This document shows positions 1 to 11,464 of a stretch of 64,000 bases of DNA, one piece after another (the first letter of the stretch is position 1; each line of letters begins with the position of its first letter). Source of the stretch: Silene latifolia (Eukaryota; Streptophyta; Magnoliopsida; Caryophyllales; Caryophyllaceae); assembly GCF_048544455.1 (NCBI RefSeq), contig NC_133531.1:62782099-62846098 (forward strand), given 5' to 3'. The translations under genes and the position numbers were made by a program. The notes beneath the pieces were generated by a model. The model made no database searches and was not told the origin of the DNA. It worked only from the letters and a program-made list of their open reading frames with translations.

Positions 1-480
1 TGTTCAGTAGGGAAAATTAAGTCGACTTGTAGGTGTTGTACAATCTAATCGATTCGGCTCCGGGACCCAAACTTTCCTAGGATTGTAAGATATAAACCAA
101 CTCGATCCATCACAACAATAATTGCTTGCTTATAACTTGAGAATATGTTTGTATGATCAATTCCCATGAATCCCCTTTGACCTCATGACACCCTAGTGCC
201 TTTTATCAATTGTTTACATCCCTTTTAATTCATCTTGCTTGTTTACTTTCACTGCTATTTAGTTTAGTGATCTTCTACATCAAACCCCAATTGTGACACC
301 CCTTAGACACCACTAGTTGCAATAGAAATCTCATCTCAATTCCCGTCCCTTGGGATCCGACCTTTACTTGCCTCTTTACTAATTGTAGAGTTGTTTGTGA
401 AGTTATAAATTGTGTTTTGGTCTAGGTGCTCCTAATGACAAGTACTGAAAAACTAAACCCCACGAGGGAATCACACCGAC
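1..480 (+). repeat. Athila-type LTR 3' end, copy A (cut by window edge)
   Basis: This stretch matches the 3' half of the Athila-type LTR at about 60832-61302, including the shared phrase CGGCTCCGGGACCCAAAC and the region ending GTTTTGGTCTAGGTGCTCCTAA. The match runs to the expected LTR end near position 480. It carries no coding sequence. It is a fossil LTR fragment, in plus orientation, whose 5' part lies off the window. Confidence 0.75.
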
Positions 481-485
481 CAACA

Positions 486-1140
486 ACCATGAGTGAGTAG
501 TCACCTAGCTAGGGTTAATGGGGGATTAGGGGAACTATAACACTGAGGTAGATTCATGCTTAATCTAATATGTTATCATATGATTGCTTGCTTGTTGTAG
601 TATTAACCTATGCACATGTTATGTTTCATGAAATGCCAGACTATGAAACCTTGCATTTATTACCCATCTCTTATCTTTTCAACAAGACTTGTAAGATATA
701 AACTAACTCGAGTCTTGTTAGACCATGCATAGAAGTGAATAGGAAAAAAGTAAGTCGACTTATAGGTGTTGTACATTTTAGAGGACTCGGCTCCGGGACC
801 CAAATCTTCCTATGAACCCTAAGACATAACCTAACTCGGTTCCTTTACAACAATAGTTGCTTGCAACTATGAAAACATGTTTGTATGATCAGCACCATGG
901 ACCCCCCCCCCCCCCTATGATCCCATGACACCCTAGTGCTTTCATTAATTGTTTACATCCCTTTTTACCTTTCCACTTGCTTAGTAGTTTAGACACTCTC
1001 TTCAACTCAATCAATTTGTGACACCCTAAGACATAACTACTTGCAATTGATAACTTAATTCGACACCCGTCCTTTGGGATCTAACCTTTACTTACCACTC
1101 TACTAAGAGTAGTTTGTTTAGTTATAAATATTGTTTTGGT
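486..1140 (+). repeat. Athila-type LTR fragment, copy B
   Basis: A second, more diverged copy of the same LTR. It starts at the GAGTGAGTAG ... CTAGGGTTAATGGG segment, which corresponds to 13355-13407, and continues through the segment corresponding to 60632-61255. The LTR's first kilobase is absent. It follows copy A directly, so two LTR ends stand in tandem. A run of 14 or more C lies near 901. Similarity stops abruptly near 1140. Confidence 0.75.
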
Positions 1141-1144
1141 TGGT

Positions 1145-1440
1145 TGACTTAGACGACAAAGTTTCGAACCGCACCATTAATACAGGAAACAGAAAATTGA
1201 TTAGGATCCCACAAGATCCAAATCCTACCACTATCTTTCACATCACTATTATCTATAACCTGCCAAGGATTACCAAACCTATTTTGAATCCTAAATTTAT
1301 TCTTATTTTTAACCCTAGTTTCTACCAAACAAAAAAAAAACAATCTTATTAATATGCAAGAATCTTCTTTTCTCCTTACTTGCTTAATCCATTTATTAAG
1401 GCCCATAACATTACAAAAGCCTATATTAACCATGTTCAAT
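1145..1440 (-). pseudogene. LINE (L1-type) endonuclease fragment
   Basis: Reading right to left, a 96-codon open stretch carries the start of a plant L1 apurinic-like endonuclease: N-V-x-G-L-N-K-W-I-K-Q, then F-C-L-V-E-T-R-V-K, then W-x-V-I-D-N and D-S-G-R-I-W-I-L-W-D. These are the usual first blocks of the EEP-nuclease domain. Only the N-terminal third of the domain is present, and no reverse transcriptase follows before the junction with the LTR fragment at about 1140. It is therefore a truncated relic. The segment 1440-1708 upstream of it is AT-rich and unassigned; it may be LINE leader. Confidence 0.7.
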
Positions 1441-1996
1441 GTTGACTATAACCAAAGAACTATCACAATTTTGTGGATTCCTAATTATTTCCCTGCTAGC
1501 ACGGAACATCTCAAGTAACCAATCCAAATTACTTGTATTAATATTTATACTCCTACTAATGAGCATGTGTGCTCATTCGCACATAAGAAAAGCTTTCACC
1601 ACATGTGTACAACAATTTGTCCGATTTTATGTGAATTAACTCTCAATAGATAGCGAGTATCATAATATATCGAATTTTGCAAAGCTGCAGCATATAAATT
1701 GTAGACTGTGTTAGATATACTTTATGATTTCAATAATGAAATCTGTCCCAAGAATCAATATAGACTTGAATTATTTCAACCCTAATACAATCAATAGACA
1801 GAATAAAGGACTAACCTTGGTCCATGTCTTACAGACACACTCAATACAACAATAAGAAGTATAGCAGATTGATTCTCCTCCTTAACCCCTTCCTTAATGT
1901 TTCTTGGTGATGGAGAAAGAAAATGTATCACCCTTTCACTTTTAATCGTACGATGTTTTGTTTTTGTCAGGATGAATTAATTATATTCTTTTATCT

Positions 1997-2000
<4 letters not shown>

Positions 2001-2085
<85 letters not shown>
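2001..2085. repeat. (TA)n microsatellite
   Basis: About 42 uninterrupted AT dinucleotides lie inside the copia-D LTR. The low-complexity peptide read from it is not a gene. Confidence 0.98.
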
Positions 2086-2087
<2 letters not shown>

Positions 2088-2779
2088 GGGTTACATACCT
2101 TTTCACACAATCAAACCCGATCGTACCTCTTCGTGAAAGACGACATATATTAGGGTAAGGTAAGAGGGAATAATAATTCCCGAACTTTAATTACATTAAT
2201 CGAAACCAATCCATCACGGTATCGTCTTTTATATTAAAGTCTCGTAATATGTAATTTGAAATTAACTTATATTTAAACTCAAAACACTTAGGCCATTCGA
2301 ATATTATTAAATATTCTAACATTCTCCCACTTGGCCTTTGTGTTGACTTGATGGTTCAATAACTATAATGTGCACTTTTATGTTAGGCTCATTAACTTTA
2401 ATATATTTAATTGAATTAGAACTAATTGGATCATGGCGGTCACACATCATTTATTAATCGACATGATTCCTTCCATGTATCACAATCTATTCCAAATCTA
2501 AGTCACCTTTAATTTGGGAAGAGCATTAATTCTCACAATTAGTCACATGTAATCCAATAACTGTAATGTATACATATACTATAATGATTAACATGTCTGT
2601 TATAACAGAAACAATACTGTAAGTGAATTCTAGATGTCACATTTATTACAAGCATATTAACTTTATAATAACAAGGCCTTTGATACAAAACCCATGCGTT
2701 ATACATGGCCAATGAACGCCTTAGGTGGTAATCCCTTAGTTAATGGATCTGCTACCATCTTATCCGTTCTTATATGCTC

Positions 2780-3652
2780 AAATGACACTTTTTGCTTCTA
2801 TACCTCCTCTTCGACCGATAAAAACTTTAATTCCATGTGCTTAGCACCCTTAGAGTATTTATCGTTCTTAGAGAAGAAGACGGCTGCAGAATTATCACAA
2901 TAAATTATCATGAATAGTGGCCTCAAAGCATGCCAAAAATTCAGCTTCCATAGTAGAAGTAGCAATGACAGACTGCTTCCCACTTTTCCATGATACTACC
3001 CCTTCAGCTAAAAGGAACAAGTAGCCAAATGTCGATTTTCTACTATCAACACATCCGGCATAATCTGAATCTGAATAACCAATCACCCCAAGATGATCGG
3101 ATCTCCTATAAGTAAGCATGAGCTCCTTAGTGCCTTGCAAGTACCTAAGGACCTTCTTCGCAGCTTTCCAGTGGTCCATCCTGGGATTACTTTGATACCA
3201 ACCCAACATTCCAACAGCAAAGCTAATATCTGGTCGAGTACTTGTCTGAACATAATTCAAACTCCCAACCACAAATGCATAGGGAATTCTCTCCATTTCT
3301 TTTTGTTCCAGCTCATTATGGGGACATTGCATTTTACTAAATTTGTCCCCTTTCTGTATAGGAACTATCCCTGCAGAGTATTCATTCATTCTATATCTCT
3401 CTAAAACTTTGTCAATGTAAGCTTTCTGAGACAACCCTAACAATCCTTGTGATCTATCACGTAAAATTTCAATTCCGATCATATAGGATGCCTCACCCAT
3501 ATCTTTCATTTCAAAGTTCTTAGATAGATATTTCTTTACATCATGCAACATGCCTAGATCATTCACAGCAAGTAAAATATCATCAACATATAAGACTAAA
3601 ATAACAAATCTACTCCCACTGATCTTAATGTAGATACACCGATCGATGATAC
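2780..3652 (-). pseudogene. Copia-D pol remnant: reverse transcriptase / RNase H
   Basis: The open stretch on the minus strand shows the copia reverse-transcriptase core Y-V-D-D-I-L-L (about 3573-3590) and the following block K-N-F-E-M-K-D-M-G-E-A. The T-R-P-D-I-S-F-A-V-G-M-L segment comes next. RNase H follows, with G-Y-S-D-S-D-Y-A-G and Y-C-D-N-S-A-A-V. In the family this is the C-terminal half of the gag-pol polyprotein. Upstream gag, protease and integrase are absent. It is a fossil with few breaks in the part that remains. Confidence 0.85.
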
Positions 3653-4517
3653 CTTCGTCAGGTACCAAAAATAAAGCCTAGATACACTAACAAAAGCTAG
3701 CAGTAAGTAGGGTCGATCTCCACATGGAGATGGGAAAATGTCAGCTTTAGCTAAGTTCGTCTCGGTAATAGTTTTGGGGGTTTTAGTTGTTTGTTCTATT
3801 CTAATGAGGTCAAGGAAGAGAAATAAAGCAAGAGAGTTGGAATTAAGCAAGGAGGGAGAAAATAGCTAAGACAGTCGGTTCACCATGATTCTCTAGTCAT
3901 GCAATCTAAGTGTTAGGTCAATGCAGGTATGATCTATGGAGCAATGAATATCTCCTTCCGGTCTCAATTCGCTCTAAAACACAAATAGTTTTGCTTCCGC
4001 CCTCACTAAAGTGCCCTAATGTTCGCTACAAGTCTCACCCTTTCCAATCTTCCAATCTAGTTCAGGGTTTACCGTGATTTATTAACTAATTGCGTCGACT
4101 CAATTAGACAAGAACAATTATATGTAGCGATTAACAACATAGACTAGACTAGCATCAAACCTAATAATTCAATTTACACTTCCCTTAAAATCATGGCTCC
4201 CCTATATCTTAGCAAGGGAGATTAGCTATGCATTATTATCGGGGTAGCAACAATCACACACAAGCAAGAGATATTAAACATGATAACAAAGCAATGAAAG
4301 ATTGATAATAGTAATTATAAGTAAAGGGAGAAAGAAAAAAAAAGCAACAATAGATTAAGATTAAAAATTAAAGAAGAATAAGGTACCGATTACAGATTTC
4401 ACGATCCAAGCCAAAGTTCTAGAGTAAGAGTATGAGAGAGTAAGGCGAAAAAGAGGTATTGTCGTCTAAGAGATGATGAAGAATAAGTTCTCAACGTAGT
4501 TCTTAACCTAACTTATT
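3653..4517. other. Unassigned repeat-like DNA between copia-D and the Tekay element
   Basis: About 865 bp with no open reading frame of note. It is bounded on the left by the sharp end of copia-D and on the right by the first base of the Tekay LTR. Phrases such as GTCGATCTCCACATGGAGAT resemble ends of other plant LTR elements, but I could not find a second copy in the window. I make no family assignment. Confidence 0.5.
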
Positions 4518-5848
4518 GTAACACCCCCATACTCCAAGTGCCTTACCAGGACCACTCAGGTATGAAGACATTACCATCTCGGTTACCCGAGGCAATGATA
4601 ATCAAACAACAATGAAGAAACAACGTTTAATATAAATAGTTTAGCGAATAGTTACAATCCTCAAAACCAAACCAAAAGTACGATACATGATTTCAAACCG
4701 ACTGTTTCTAATCGAAATGTAAATAAACTAAAGGCTACAGCGGAAGACTCCTATCATCATGTCGTGGCATCCCGGCTATCCCAAGACTCATCTCAATACC
4801 GCTCAATATCTCGCTCACCATCCCCGAATGGATCACCGCAGTTTACAAAACAACACCGGGGTCAGTACTAATCACACAATCAATATAGACAACAATGATA
4901 AGATAAAACATGACTTAACTGTCACACACACACACAACCCATCGATTCCAATCATCTCAATACCGATCGTCCCTTTGGACCGGACTACCGCCGTGGGGGA
5001 CCGCACGTACCCACCAAATCCCCGCTCCACATAGTGAGCGTTAAACCCTGTCCATTAATGTGCACATCCCTTCTGTGGCGGGTTCCACGAAAGGCGAAAC
5101 TAGGGCGTGAAGTCACTCCCGCAAGTGACCCCACTCGGTAGAGGCCACGCCTCGCGAACCATCAACAACGATCACAACCACAATCACAATACAATTATTA
5201 TAGCAAACAACCAAATACAATGCATCAACCAATATCCCATTATGGGACTAATACTGATTAGGAAATCCTACCTGGTATGCACACAATCGACGGTCTCTCT
5301 ATCGCCGAGTCAAAAAGCCTCTTCTATGAACCCTCCTCCTATCATACAACACATAGAGACTACCACATCACATACTACACATAAAACCCCCAATCTCTAA
5401 ATTAGGGTTTAACCAAATCGAAGGAAACACAATAAAAAGGGTGCATAGATCTTACCCTCGACGCAAGAAACTCAACGGTACGAACAACGACAAGAACTGA
5501 CTGTCTGAACTCCGAGAATTGCTAAGAATGCGACTAAGAAGATGAACTTGTTTGCTTTCTCTCTTAAACAGGAATTTAGGTTTTGTAAAAGTGATTTAGA
5601 ATAATGACGATGAAGCTTAAATACCTTAATCGCATAATTAACAAAACCCGAGAAAACTCCCCGTAAAACCGGACACTCGATCGAGTACCCAAGGTACTCG
5701 ATCGAGTACCCCCTTACTCGATCGAGTGCCCCACTACTCGATCGAGTACTCAACAGTCGAAACTATTTTATTTCGCAACTTACCCTTACTCGACGAGTAA
5801 GGCCTACTCGATAGAGTACCCCAAGACTTATAAATACGGAGTATTACA
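4518..5848 (-). repeat. Tekay element 3' LTR
   Basis: 1331 bp beginning TGTAACACCC and ending TATTACA on plus, flanked inside by the polypurine tract. The first 700 bp match 11465-12188. The part nearest the internal region carries the ACTCGATCGAGT array. Confidence 0.85.
5675..5819. repeat. ACTCGATCGAGT palindrome array in the Tekay LTR
   Basis: Perfect copies of the 12-bp palindrome ACTCGATCGAGT begin at 5675, 5696, 5716 and 5736, spaced 21, 20 and 20 bp. Two imperfect copies follow at about 5788 and 5806. Each is usually followed by a short C-rich spacer such as ACCC or GCCC. Confidence 0.95.
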
Positions 5849-5866
5849 GTCTTCCCTCCTTAAAAG

Positions 5867-5886
5867 GAACTTCGTCCCCGAAGTTC
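5867..5886 (-). other. Hairpin next to the Tekay polypurine tract
   Basis: Perfect inverted repeat: arms GAACTTCG and CGAAGTTC around a 4-nt loop that reads GGGA on the element's sense strand. It lies immediately internal to the polypurine tract. A second hairpin of the same design is at 6068-6085, and a variant is in the large-LTR gypsy element at 24679-24698. Confidence 0.8.
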
Positions 5887-6067
5887 AAACCACTACTAAA
5901 CAAAGATACTCCCACAACATTCCCGACTCAAAAGTCAAACAAAATTCAACATAAAACATGACACTAACCCAACTCATCCCGACCAACACACCGACACAAC
6001 ATATAAAAGGGGTATAAAACTCTTAAAAACTGCTCGCGATCATCTCCTACCCTCCTAAAAGAAACAA

Positions 6068-6085
6068 GGTTACGTCCCCGTAACC
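6068..6085 (-). other. Second hairpin, overlapping the end of the Tekay pol remnant
   Basis: Arms GGTTACG and CGTAACC surround a GGGA loop (sense strand). It overlaps the last codons of the chromodomain region. It has the same loop and geometry as the hairpin at 5867-5886, with a different stem sequence. Confidence 0.75.
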
Positions 6086-9068
6086 ATACATACCTGATCA
6101 AAAAGGAAAGGGTAACGCTCTTTCATAGCTTCCTCTGGCTCCCATGTAGCTTCCTCGGTCTCGTGGTTAGACCACAGGATCTTAAGTAAAACTGTCTCAC
6201 CTCCCCTAGTCTTTCTAACCTTTCGGTCTAGAATTTGCTTAGGCACCTCAAGATATGATAAGGACTCATCTAGCTCTAAGCTCTCTGCCTCCAACACATG
6301 TGACGGGTCACTCACATACTTCCGCAGCTGCGATACATGAAACACATTATGCACTCTCTCTAACGCAGCTGGTAAAGCCAGACGATAAGCAACTTCCCCA
6401 ACTCGCTCTAAGATCTCATAAGGCCCTATAAACTTCTGACTTAACTTGCCTTTCTTCCCAAATCTCATAACCCCGCGCATAGGAGAAACTTTCAAAAGAA
6501 CCTTGTCCCCAACTTGAAACTCTATGTCCCGACGATGTAGATCTGCATAACTCTTTTGTCGATCCTGGGTTGCTCTCATCCGTTCCCCGATCATCTTAAC
6601 TTTCCACCATCTCATGCACCATCTCTGGTCCTAAAACCACTTTGCCTCAAAGACTATCGTCCCAACAGATTGGACTCCTACATCTCCTCCCATACAAAGC
6701 CTCAAACGGTGTCATACCTATATCTTGGTGTGATAACTGTTATTGTAAGAAAATTCTATCAAGTCCAACCTCTGCTCCCAGCTACCACCAAAATCCATCA
6801 CACAAGCTCGCAACATATCCTCAAGAGTTTTGATCGTTCTCTCAGTCTGCCCGTCTGTCGCAATATGAAATGTTGTACTCATCTTCAAAGTTGTTCCCAA
6901 CGATTCCTGCAACTCCTTCCAAAACCTCGATATAAACCTCGCATCTCTGTCAGACACTATGTCCTTAGGGACTCCATGTAACTTAAGCACGTTCTTTCGA
7001 TAGGCCATAGCCAATTGTGCCTTAGTCCATGTATCTTTCATTGGAACAAAGTGAGTCGACTTGGTCGACGATCCACTATCACCCAAATCATGTTGTTACC
7101 TTGTTGACTCTTTGGCAAACCCACAATGAAATCCATGGAAATGGATTCCCACTTCCACTCAGGTACCTCTAAAGACTGAATTTTACCTTGTGGTCGTCTC
7201 TGTTCCCCCTTAACTCTCTGGCATGTCAAACAACGGGACACAAACTCAGCTGTCTCTTTCTTCATCCCAGGCCACCAAAACGTTTTCTTCAAATCCTTGT
7301 ATAGCTTGTCTCCACCTGGATGAACTGAATATGGTGTGCAATGTGCCTCTGTCATGATAGTCTTTTTCAACTCCTCATCATTAGGAACACACCACCTACC
7401 ATCAAACCTCAAACTACCATCTGTATGAATAGAAAATCGGGACACTGTCCCTTTCTCTACTCCAGCTCTCCACTCCACTATCTTAGGATCCAAAGCCTGC
7501 TTACCCCGAATATCATCATAAAACTCCAGATGTACTGTCATATCACCCATGGCATCTACTTTCTGCATCATATGTATCCCAAAACTCGCTACCTCATCCC
7601 TCAGCCTCATCAAAGATAGAGCTGTACATAGGGAATGTACACTCTTCCTACTCAAAGCATCAGCTACAACATTGGCTTTCCCTTCATGGTAGATGATTTC
7701 CATGTCATAATCGCCAATCAGCTCCATCCACCTCCTCTGTCTCATGTTCAACTCCTTCTGCGTGAAGATGTACTTGAGACTCTTGTGATCAGAAAATACC
7801 TTAAAGATTGCTCCATAAAGGTAATGTCCACAAATCTTGAGAGCAAACACCACTGCACCCAACTCCAGATCATGAGTAGGGTAGTTCTCCTCGTAAGGCT
7901 TCAATTGCCTAGAAGCATAGGCAATCACTTTACCATTCTGCATCAACACACATCCCAGCCCATTCTTCGAGGCATTCGTATAAACCTCAAAGTTCTCGCT
8001 CCCTTCAGGCAATGCCAAGACAAGAGCTGTGGTCAAACACTCCTTTAATGTTTGGAACGCCGTCTCACAACTCTCATCCCAACGAAACGTGTTCTCTTTC
8101 CTCATCAACGCTGTCATCGGTCTAGCTATCTTGGAGAAATCCTTCACAAACCGTCTGTAGTATCCAGCTAAACCCAAGAAACTCCTAACCTCAGCAACGT
8201 TCTTCGGTGCTTCCCACTTTGTCACTACCTCAATCTTCGCCGGATCCACAGCTACCCCATCTTTAGAGATCACATGCCCCCGAAAAGCAACTTTCTCTAA
8301 CCAGAACTCACACTTGGACAGCTTAGCATACAACTCATGATCCCTCAAAGTCTGCAACACGATCCTCAGATGCTCCTCATGCTCCTCCTTAGTCTTAGAG
8401 TAGACTAAGATATCATCGATAAACACCACTACAAACTGGTCCAAGAACTGTCTAAAAATTATGTTCATCAAATCTATAAACACTGCCGGCGCATTAGACA
8501 ACCCAAACGGCATCACCACATACTCATAATGGCCATACCTCGACGTGAAAGCTGTCTTTGGTATGTCCACCTCTCTAATCTTCACCTGATGGTACCCCGA
8601 CCTCAAATCAATCTTAGAAAAGACTGTTGCGCCACTCAACTGATCAAACAGGTCATCTATCCTTGGCAAAGGATACTTGTTCTTTATCGTCACATGGTTC
8701 AGCTCCCTGTAATCTATGCATAACCTCAAACTCCCATCTTTCTTCTTCACGAAAAGAACTGGTGCTCCCCACGGCGATACACATGGTCTAATGTATCCCT
8801 TCTCTATTAGATCATCCAACTGCTTCCTAAGTTCCTCCATCTCCTTAGGACCCATACGGTACGGTGCCTTAGAGATTGGCCCCGTCCCTGGCTTTAACTC
8901 AACGGTGAAATCTATCTCCCTCTTCGGTGGCAACCCCGGAATCTCCTCTGGAAAAACATCTGCAAACTCTCCCACCACCGGTATCTGATCAATTGTCGGA
9001 CTCTCTATCCGGTCATCTCTCACATGGCACAAGATCGAAGGACATCCCTTCCTCAGATAAGACTTCAA
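6070..9068 (-). pseudogene. Tekay pol remnant: RT, RNase H, integrase, chromodomain
   Basis: On the minus strand, in family order, these parts are visible. Reverse transcriptase (about 8260-8790) has [11 protein letters not shown] and the catalytic V-V-F-I-D-D-I-L (about 8406-8423). RNase H (about 7690-8000) has the A-Y-A-S-R-Q-L-K block. The integrase zinc finger is at about 7200-7330, with H-P-G-G, W-W-P-G-M and C-L-T-C-Q. The integrase core follows with D-F-I-V-G-L-P and I-V-S-D-R-D. At the C-terminus (about 6100-6250) is a chromodomain with W-S-N-H-x-x-x-E-A-T-W-E-P-E. This is the replication and integration machinery of a chromovirus. It is broken and is treated as a fossil. Confidence 0.88.
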
Positions 9069-10640
9069 GGTAAATTTGCAATCAACTTAACTTTGGGTTT
9101 GACTAGAAACCTACGATAAGACACACTAACGCCCTTAGGACCTCTTAAAGACACTTTCTTTTGATGAAAGTCTATCTTAGCTTTATACTTTCCTAACCAA
9201 TCCATCCCGACTATCATCTCAAAACCGTTAAAAGGAAACTCTAGTAAGTCTACCGGGAAATCAACTTGCCCAACTATCAAAGATACATCTCTGAACAATC
9301 TCCCACACGATACAGACTCACCCGAAGGTATGAAAACTTGCTCACTAACAGACTCATATACTCTCAAACCCAATTGTTTGACATGACTCAAGACGCAAAC
9401 GACCGAGAAGCCCCGAATCAAACAAAACAAAGGTAGGAATACCATTAACAAGGAATGTACCGGTGATAACGTGCGCATCTTCCTCAGCTGCTTTCTTCTC
9501 CATCATGAATAACTTGCCACTGGTCTTCTGCCCACCTCCCTGGACAAGATCTTGGCCGAGGTGGTCGCTTAGCACCCGACCCTTGATTGTTGTTGTTGTT
9601 CGCTGGTGGTTTCTGATAAGAATTACCGCCGTTGCGGTTGCCTCCACTGGTAACTCGACTTCCCCGGTTTGGCCATGATCCCCGGTCTGTTGCTCGCGAA
9701 GCTCACGCAGTCTCTGGAAAGATCCTGGTGCACTTGTGCACTCATGTCTCTTGTGGCCTACACCACCACAGCTATAGCAGGTCACTCCCCAACTATTACT
9801 CACACTTCCACGGCCACGCCCAAAGGAAGCCCCAAAGATCGAACCGGACCCGGAAGAAAATCCCTTAGATCGATTGTGGTTGCCTTTCTTGTGATTCGAT
9901 TGGCCACCACCCTCGCTCTCGAACTTCCTCTTCTCACCACCTAACCTCTCCGAGCCATCTCCACCAACCTCTCGGCTCTCCTAGCTCTCTCATAAGCTTC
10001 CTTAACATCTGTAAGGATTCCCACGGGTAACTTATCCATAATCTTAGGGGTCAACCCCTCTCAAACCTCAATGCCAGATTCTCCTCACTCAAACCCATAT
10101 CCTCAAAGATACCTAGACTTCTCATTGAACAACCCGTAGTACTCACCCGGACATCTCGCAGTCATCTTAAAACCATCAAACTCTTCTCTCATCTTACTCC
10201 TCACATGTTAAAGACAAACTCCTTCCTCACAAACCCTACGAAACTCCTCCCAAGGTATAGCAGGTAAGCCTTGGTTTGTATATATTTCCTTAGCACTCAC
10301 TTTCACTGAATCCCACCACTTGCCCGCTTCCCTCGGATAGAACGCAGCCCTGTTCCACCCTCATCTCATCAGACGGTGAACCAAATCTAATATGTTCTCC
10401 ATCTCTCTCACCAACTATCAAGAAGGTTAGGTTCCCCAACTCCCTTGTACTCTTTCGGGTTAAACCTCGCTATGTAAAGGCTGATTTTTGAATGGTCAAC
10501 CTCCTTGTCCTTATCCTTATTCTTATCCTCATTCACTTTCTTTAGGGTCTCAGTAAGAGCATCCTGGTGCTCTAACATCTTAATGATGTCATCCACGGTC
10601 ATAAGCTCAGCTCTCGCATACAAAGCAGTTCTCTTGGGCG
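9069..10640 (-). pseudogene. Tekay gag / protease remnant
   Basis: The minus strand shows a CCHC zinc knuckle C-Y-S-C-G-G-V-G-H-K-R-H-E-C (about 9730-9780), typical of gag nucleocapsid. Downstream is an aspartic-protease region with the F-D-S-G block and a later block D-W-L-G-K-Y-K-A-K-I-D. Upstream, the gag N-terminus begins near 10640 with M-P-P-K-R and a lysine/aspartate-rich stretch. The capsid part between them is badly decayed. The element is broken here in several places. Confidence 0.75.
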
Positions 10641-10728
10641 GCATCTTGAAACTATACATATATAAGAAAGGGTAGATATGAACATACGTACTAAACTTCA
10701 AAACACGAAGACACGACACCCAGAACCT

Positions 10729-10993
10729 ACTCGATCGAGTTCCCAAACCCACTCGATCGAGTAACTGGCTACTCGATCGAGTGCCCAACATACTCGATCG
10801 AGTACCCAAACATCAGACCCTTAAGAGACCTTCTGATCTCTTACCTACTCGATCGAGTATCTAGGCTACTCGATCGAGTGACCCCCTACTCGATCGAGTA
10901 CCCCTAGTTACTCGATCGAGTGCCCAAAAACACGATTCTGGACTCAAAATCGTCAAAAACCCACCCGATCGAGTCAGTCCAACTCGATCGAGT
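10729..10993. repeat. ACTCGATCGAGT palindrome array in the Tekay 5' region
   Basis: Perfect copies of ACTCGATCGAGT start at 10729, 10751, 10771, 10792, 10847, 10868, 10888, 10910 and 10982, with a near-copy at 10963. Within clusters the spacing is 20-22 bp. It lies just upstream of the gag start on the element's sense strand. Confidence 0.95.
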
Positions 10994-11009
10994 CACGCTA
11001 ATACATAAA

Positions 11010-11464
11010 AGCTACCCGCATGTTACGTCATATGCTAACATGCTAAACTTATAAACCACATTATATCATAATACACATGCTACGCATCTTTTCTACCATC
11101 TACGAGATCATTTCATCATGTTATTAAATGCCACATTGTAAATCATCCAACATGTTATCATCTCATCAACAAATTTCCACATATCACCATTTTCTTTCAC
11201 ATGCTCAACTTTCTACTCCAACACCCAATAATTAACACATTTCACCACATTCTTACACAAGTTAACCAAACGCACATACGACTCGACAAACACTTCCCCC
11301 ATGTGACCGGTTCAAAGTTGTAGGGCGACCCCTGCGACTTCAGGACGTCTCCCAAGCCTTTGCACTAGCTCCTACAACTTTCACCCCGGGTTCATTTTAA
11401 TTGACTCCCTATGTTCATTAAGGTCATTGGTTACAGGTTTCAGGATCGTCGCTCTGATACCATT
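11010..11464 (-). other. Tekay 5' untranslated leader and primer-binding site
   Basis: Noncoding leader between the palindrome array and the 5' LTR. The primer-binding site TGGTATCAGAGC (minus, 11451-11462) fits the 3' end of initiator methionine tRNA, as is usual for chromoviruses. Confidence 0.75.

Larger units (their letters stand above)
1709..3652 (-). mobile_element. Copia-D: 3' half of a Ty1/copia element with LTR
   Basis: A minus-strand copia fossil. The LTR (about 1709-2321) runs TGTTAGATATAC to ATATTCTAACA and contains a long (TA)n tract. Directly inside it the strand-reversed polypurine tract AAGTGGGAGA abuts the LTR end at 2321. Internal sequence continues to about 3652 and encodes the C-terminal part of pol (reverse transcriptase and RNase H). 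At about 3652 it is replaced abruptly by unrelated DNA, so the 5' half is missing. It is unrelated at sequence level to copia-A, -B and -C beyond the general copia pattern. Confidence 0.8.

Noticed and set aside
1923-2153. Open stretch encoding alternating Ile-Tyr
   Set aside because: It is the translation of a (TA)n microsatellite in a copia LTR, not a gene.
7341-8988. Plus-strand open stretches opposite the Tekay pol remnant
   Set aside because: They are shadows of the minus-strand reverse transcriptase and integrase region.
10729-10993. Regularly spaced palindromes that could suggest a CRISPR-like array
   Set aside because: Repeat is 12 bp with 8-10 bp spacers, in a plant retrotransposon with no cas genes.
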